Assembly: GCA_009937505.1 (NCBI GenBank)
Contig: JAACFJ010000012.1
Location: 1-64,000, forward strand
Length of the DNA stretch: 64,000 nucleotides
Origin: Gammaproteobacteria bacterium
GTDB taxonomy: Bacteria > Pseudomonadota > Gammaproteobacteria > Steroidobacterales > Woeseiaceae
Reading direction: 5' to 3'
Shown: positions 62,432 to 64,000 of the stretch, piece by piece
How the letters are laid out: each line of letters starts with the position of its first letter
Numbering within the stretch: the first letter of the stretch is position 1
Position numbers and translations under genes: made by a program
The notes under the pieces: model-generated
Seen by the model: only the letters and a program-made list of their open reading frames with translations
What the model was told of the DNA's origin: nothing
Database searches by the model: none

Positions 62432-63430
62432 ATGAGTAAACGACGTCGCAACGTAGATGCATTCAGTCTCTCGTTCCTCGACTGCATTTGCTGCGGGTTC
62501 GGCGCGATTATCCTGTTGCTCGTGTTGTCGAAGATTTACGAGCCGATGATCATCGAGAAGACCCAGGACGACCTGGAGTCCCTGATCGCGTTGCTGCAGC
62601 AGGAACTCTTCGATATCCGCGGCGAGGCGGCAATACTGAATCGCGAACTCACGGACGTGCGCGAGCAGACCTCCGACACCAAGATCCAGCTCGCCCGCCT
62701 GCAGCAGGAACTCAGCACGGTAAAGGGTCAGTACGAAGCGTCGCAGGAAGAATCGGATTCGACGATCGACGAGGGTGCACTGGCCTCGGCGAAACAGCGC
62801 CTCACCGCGGAGATGCGCCGCCTGCAGCCGTATTACAAGCGTGCCAATGACGATGCGGTTGCGGGCATCCCCGTCGACAGCGAATACATCATCTTCATTA
62901 TCGACACGTCCGGAAGCATGCAGCAGTACAACTGGGACAGGGTGCAACAAAAACTGGACGAGACGCTGGACGTCTATCCGCAGGTCAAGGGCCTGCAGAT
63001 CATGAACGACAACGGCAACTACATGTTTTCGCAGTATGCGGGCAAGTGGATTCCCGACACGCCCGGCCGCCGCGAAGCGATCAAGAACACGATGCGCCTG
63101 TGGCGCCCGTTCAGCGACAGTAACCCGGTTGACGGCATCATCTACGCGATCAGTACCTACTGGTCGCCGGACAAGAAGATCAGCATCTACGTTTTTGGCG
63201 ACGAGTTCAGCGGCCGTTCGGTCGAGAATGTGGTTCGGCAGGTCGACACGGTCAATCGCGCGGACGCCGAAGGCAACAGGATGGTACGGATACACGCGGT
63301 CGGCTTTCCGTTCCTGTTCCGTGGCGGCGGCAATATCCCGCCGACTGCCCATAAGTTCTCACAGCTCATGCGTGTGCTGTGCGAACGCAACGGCGGTACT
63401 TTCGTCGCCCTGACTCATTGGGACCGCTGA
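62432..63430 (+). CDS. TolR/ExbD-like membrane protein with vWA domain, paralogue 2
   Basis: 332 residues, the same plan as its neighbour: basic start (SKRRRN), FSLSFLDCICCGFGAIILLL with Asp17 in the same place, a Gln/Glu-rich coiled coil (about 45-130) and a vWA domain (about 148-332). MIDAS motif 1 is intact (IIDTSGSM) and the late Asp is present (YVFGDEFSG), but the middle Thr motif reads SNPVDGIIYAI, so metal binding may be altered. The coiled coils of the two paralogues differ in composition, which would favour pairing of one with the other. Last gene of the cluster, starting 16 bases after paralogue 1 with GGAGCACGC upstream. Confidence 0.87.
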   Translation: MSKRRRNVDAFSLSFLDCICCGFGAIILLLVLSKIYEPMIIEKTQDDLESLIALLQQELFDIRGEAAILNRELTDVREQTSDTKIQLARLQQELSTVKGQYEASQEESDSTIDEGALASAKQRLTAEMRRLQPYYKRANDDAVAGIPVDSEYIIFIIDTSGSMQQYNWDRVQQKLDETLDVYPQVKGLQIMNDNGNYMFSQYAGKWIPDTPGRREAIKNTMRLWRPFSDSNPVDGIIYAISTYWSPDKKISIYVFGDEFSGRSVENVVRQVDTVNRADAEGNRMVRIHAVGFPFLFRGGGNIPPTAHKFSQLMRVLCERNGGTFVALTHWDR

Positions 63431-63564
63431 CCTCGACCAGCGCACTTTTCGCCATATTTGATCGCCGGTTTTCCACGAGGCAGTCCCGCGCCTACCGGTT
63501 TTGCGCGTTGTAATCATCCCGTCGATGGCCACACGGGTGGCCTCAATACACGGAGGAGATTTCA

Positions 63565-64000
63565 ATGCGTAAGACGATTACAGCAATCACGGCTCTGGCC
63601 CTCATCACCGTGCCGCCGCTGGCTGCGCAGGCGGCCGCGTCCAAAAAGGAAACTATCGGCGTCGGCGCCGGCGCGATCGTCGGGGCAGCCGCCGGCGGCC
63701 CGGTTGGGCTTATCGTTGGTGCAGCGGTAGGTGCATACCTCGGCGATAACATTCACCAGAAGGACGGCGAAATCCAGACGCTTACGGTGGAGCTCGCGGC
63801 CTCCAGGTCCGAGGTTGTGGGGCTGGAAGGCGATATCGGCAGGATGGACCGCGATATAGATACGCTGAGCGCCGAACTGCAGCGTATGCAGCGTTACTCG
63901 AGCCAGGAGATGATCAGCTTGCTGGAGGCGGGCATCGTCATGGAGCTGCTTTTTCGAACGGACGAGGCGGTGCTTGCCGATAGCACCGGAAGTCGACTGC
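63565..64000 (+). CDS. Glycine-zipper/OmpA-family protein, PdsO-like (3' partial)
   Basis: The first 145 residues are inside the window. Signal peptide 1-24 (cleavage near AQAAA), a glycine-zipper hydrophobic pair (IGVGAGAIVGAAAGGPVGLIVGAAVGAYLGD in pieces), a coiled coil (about 68-112), then MELLFRTDEAVL, which looks like the first strand of an OmpA peptidoglycan-binding domain. The order glycine zipper, coiled coil, OmpA matches PdsO, the OmpA-like protein of proteobacterial dedicated sortase systems. A strong GGAGGAG lies 6 bases before ATG at 63565. A GGCCAC/GTGGCC hairpin around 63525-63540 precedes it, so it may be a separate transcript from the vWA cluster. Confidence 0.65.
   Translation, partial: MRKTITAITALALITVPPLAAQAAASKKETIGVGAGAIVGAAAGGPVGLIVGAAVGAYLGDNIHQKDGEIQTLTVELAASRSEVVGLEGDIGRMDRDIDTLSAELQRMQRYSSQEMISLLEAGIVMELLFRTDEAVLADSTGSRL

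Noticed and set aside
49118-63430. Zorya-type anti-phage defence, because of a MotA-like gene next to single-pass partner genes
   Set aside because: There is no helicase, nuclease or other effector gene, the partners have vWA rather than OmpA-type domains, and kinases, PEGA and SUMF1-like parts are not Zorya components.

Overview
The window looks like chromosomal DNA from a marine-type, aerobic or facultative gammaproteobacterium. The GC content is high (about 60 %), GTG and TTG starts are frequent, and there are heme A synthase, oxygen-independent HemN, a sodium-pumping oxaloacetate decarboxylase, branched-chain keto-acid dehydrogenase and a PdsO-like OmpA protein. A lineage near Woeseiaceae/Steroidobacterales would fit, but that is a guess. 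I found no rRNA, tRNA, transposase, phage integrase or CRISPR array.

Layout. 1-6643: end of an unknown gene, a DUF6065 gene, a cytochrome-like lipoprotein broken by a small deletion, an AlaX-type tRNA editing protein, and a substrate-binding lipoprotein (also broken) overlapping a GGDEF/EAL c-di-GMP enzyme. 6644-10544: a small orphan protein, bacteriohemerythrin, a candidate structured RNA of about 360 nt ending in a perfect intrinsic terminator, an amino-acid-binding protein, and an unusual secreted SH3-collagen-S74 protein. 10541-19029: a minus-strand branched-chain amino acid block (leucine dehydrogenase, E1 alpha, E1 beta, E2) followed by a secreted repeat protein, a FAH-family hydrolase and a DUF885 lipoprotein, with a divergent Lrp-type regulator and AT-rich palindromes between. 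19026-26010: proline racemase family enzyme, rhomboid protease, GT-C glycosyltransferase and an outer-membrane group (two lipoproteins and an Omp85-like barrel). 26136-29268: oadGAB. 29390-36406: M20 peptidase, metallo-beta-lactamase fold protein, mmsA, an omega-aminotransferase (third gene broken by a small deletion), divergent XRE-cupin regulator and ilvE. 36516-48977: hemN, ctaA, hydroxyacid oxidase, cold-shock protein, TSUP permease, two small DUF genes, a second leucine dehydrogenase, thioredoxin-like protein, quinone oxidoreductase, acetoacetyl-CoA synthetase and glycerol kinase.

The most interesting part is 49118-63430, eleven consecutive plus-strand genes. They encode a Ser/Thr kinase with four zinc ribbons, a PP2C phosphatase, a glycine-rich lipoprotein, an orphan lipoprotein, a second kinase with a membrane helix and extracytoplasmic helical repeats, an FHA-like/PEGA/SUMF1-like membrane protein, a small acidic exported protein, a MotA/TolQ/ExbB-like channel, an actin-fold/FHA fusion, and two paralogous single-pass proteins. 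These two have a TolR/ExbD-like transmembrane Asp, a coiled coil and an extracytoplasmic vWA domain. I read this as a previously undescribed envelope machine powered by ion motive force, with reversible Ser/Thr phosphorylation as its control layer. A PdsO-like glycine-zipper/OmpA gene starts just downstream and runs off the window.

Three genes (near 1740, 3820 and 34450) each have a short stretch of conserved protein missing together with a frame change. This is either real decay or a systematic assembly problem.
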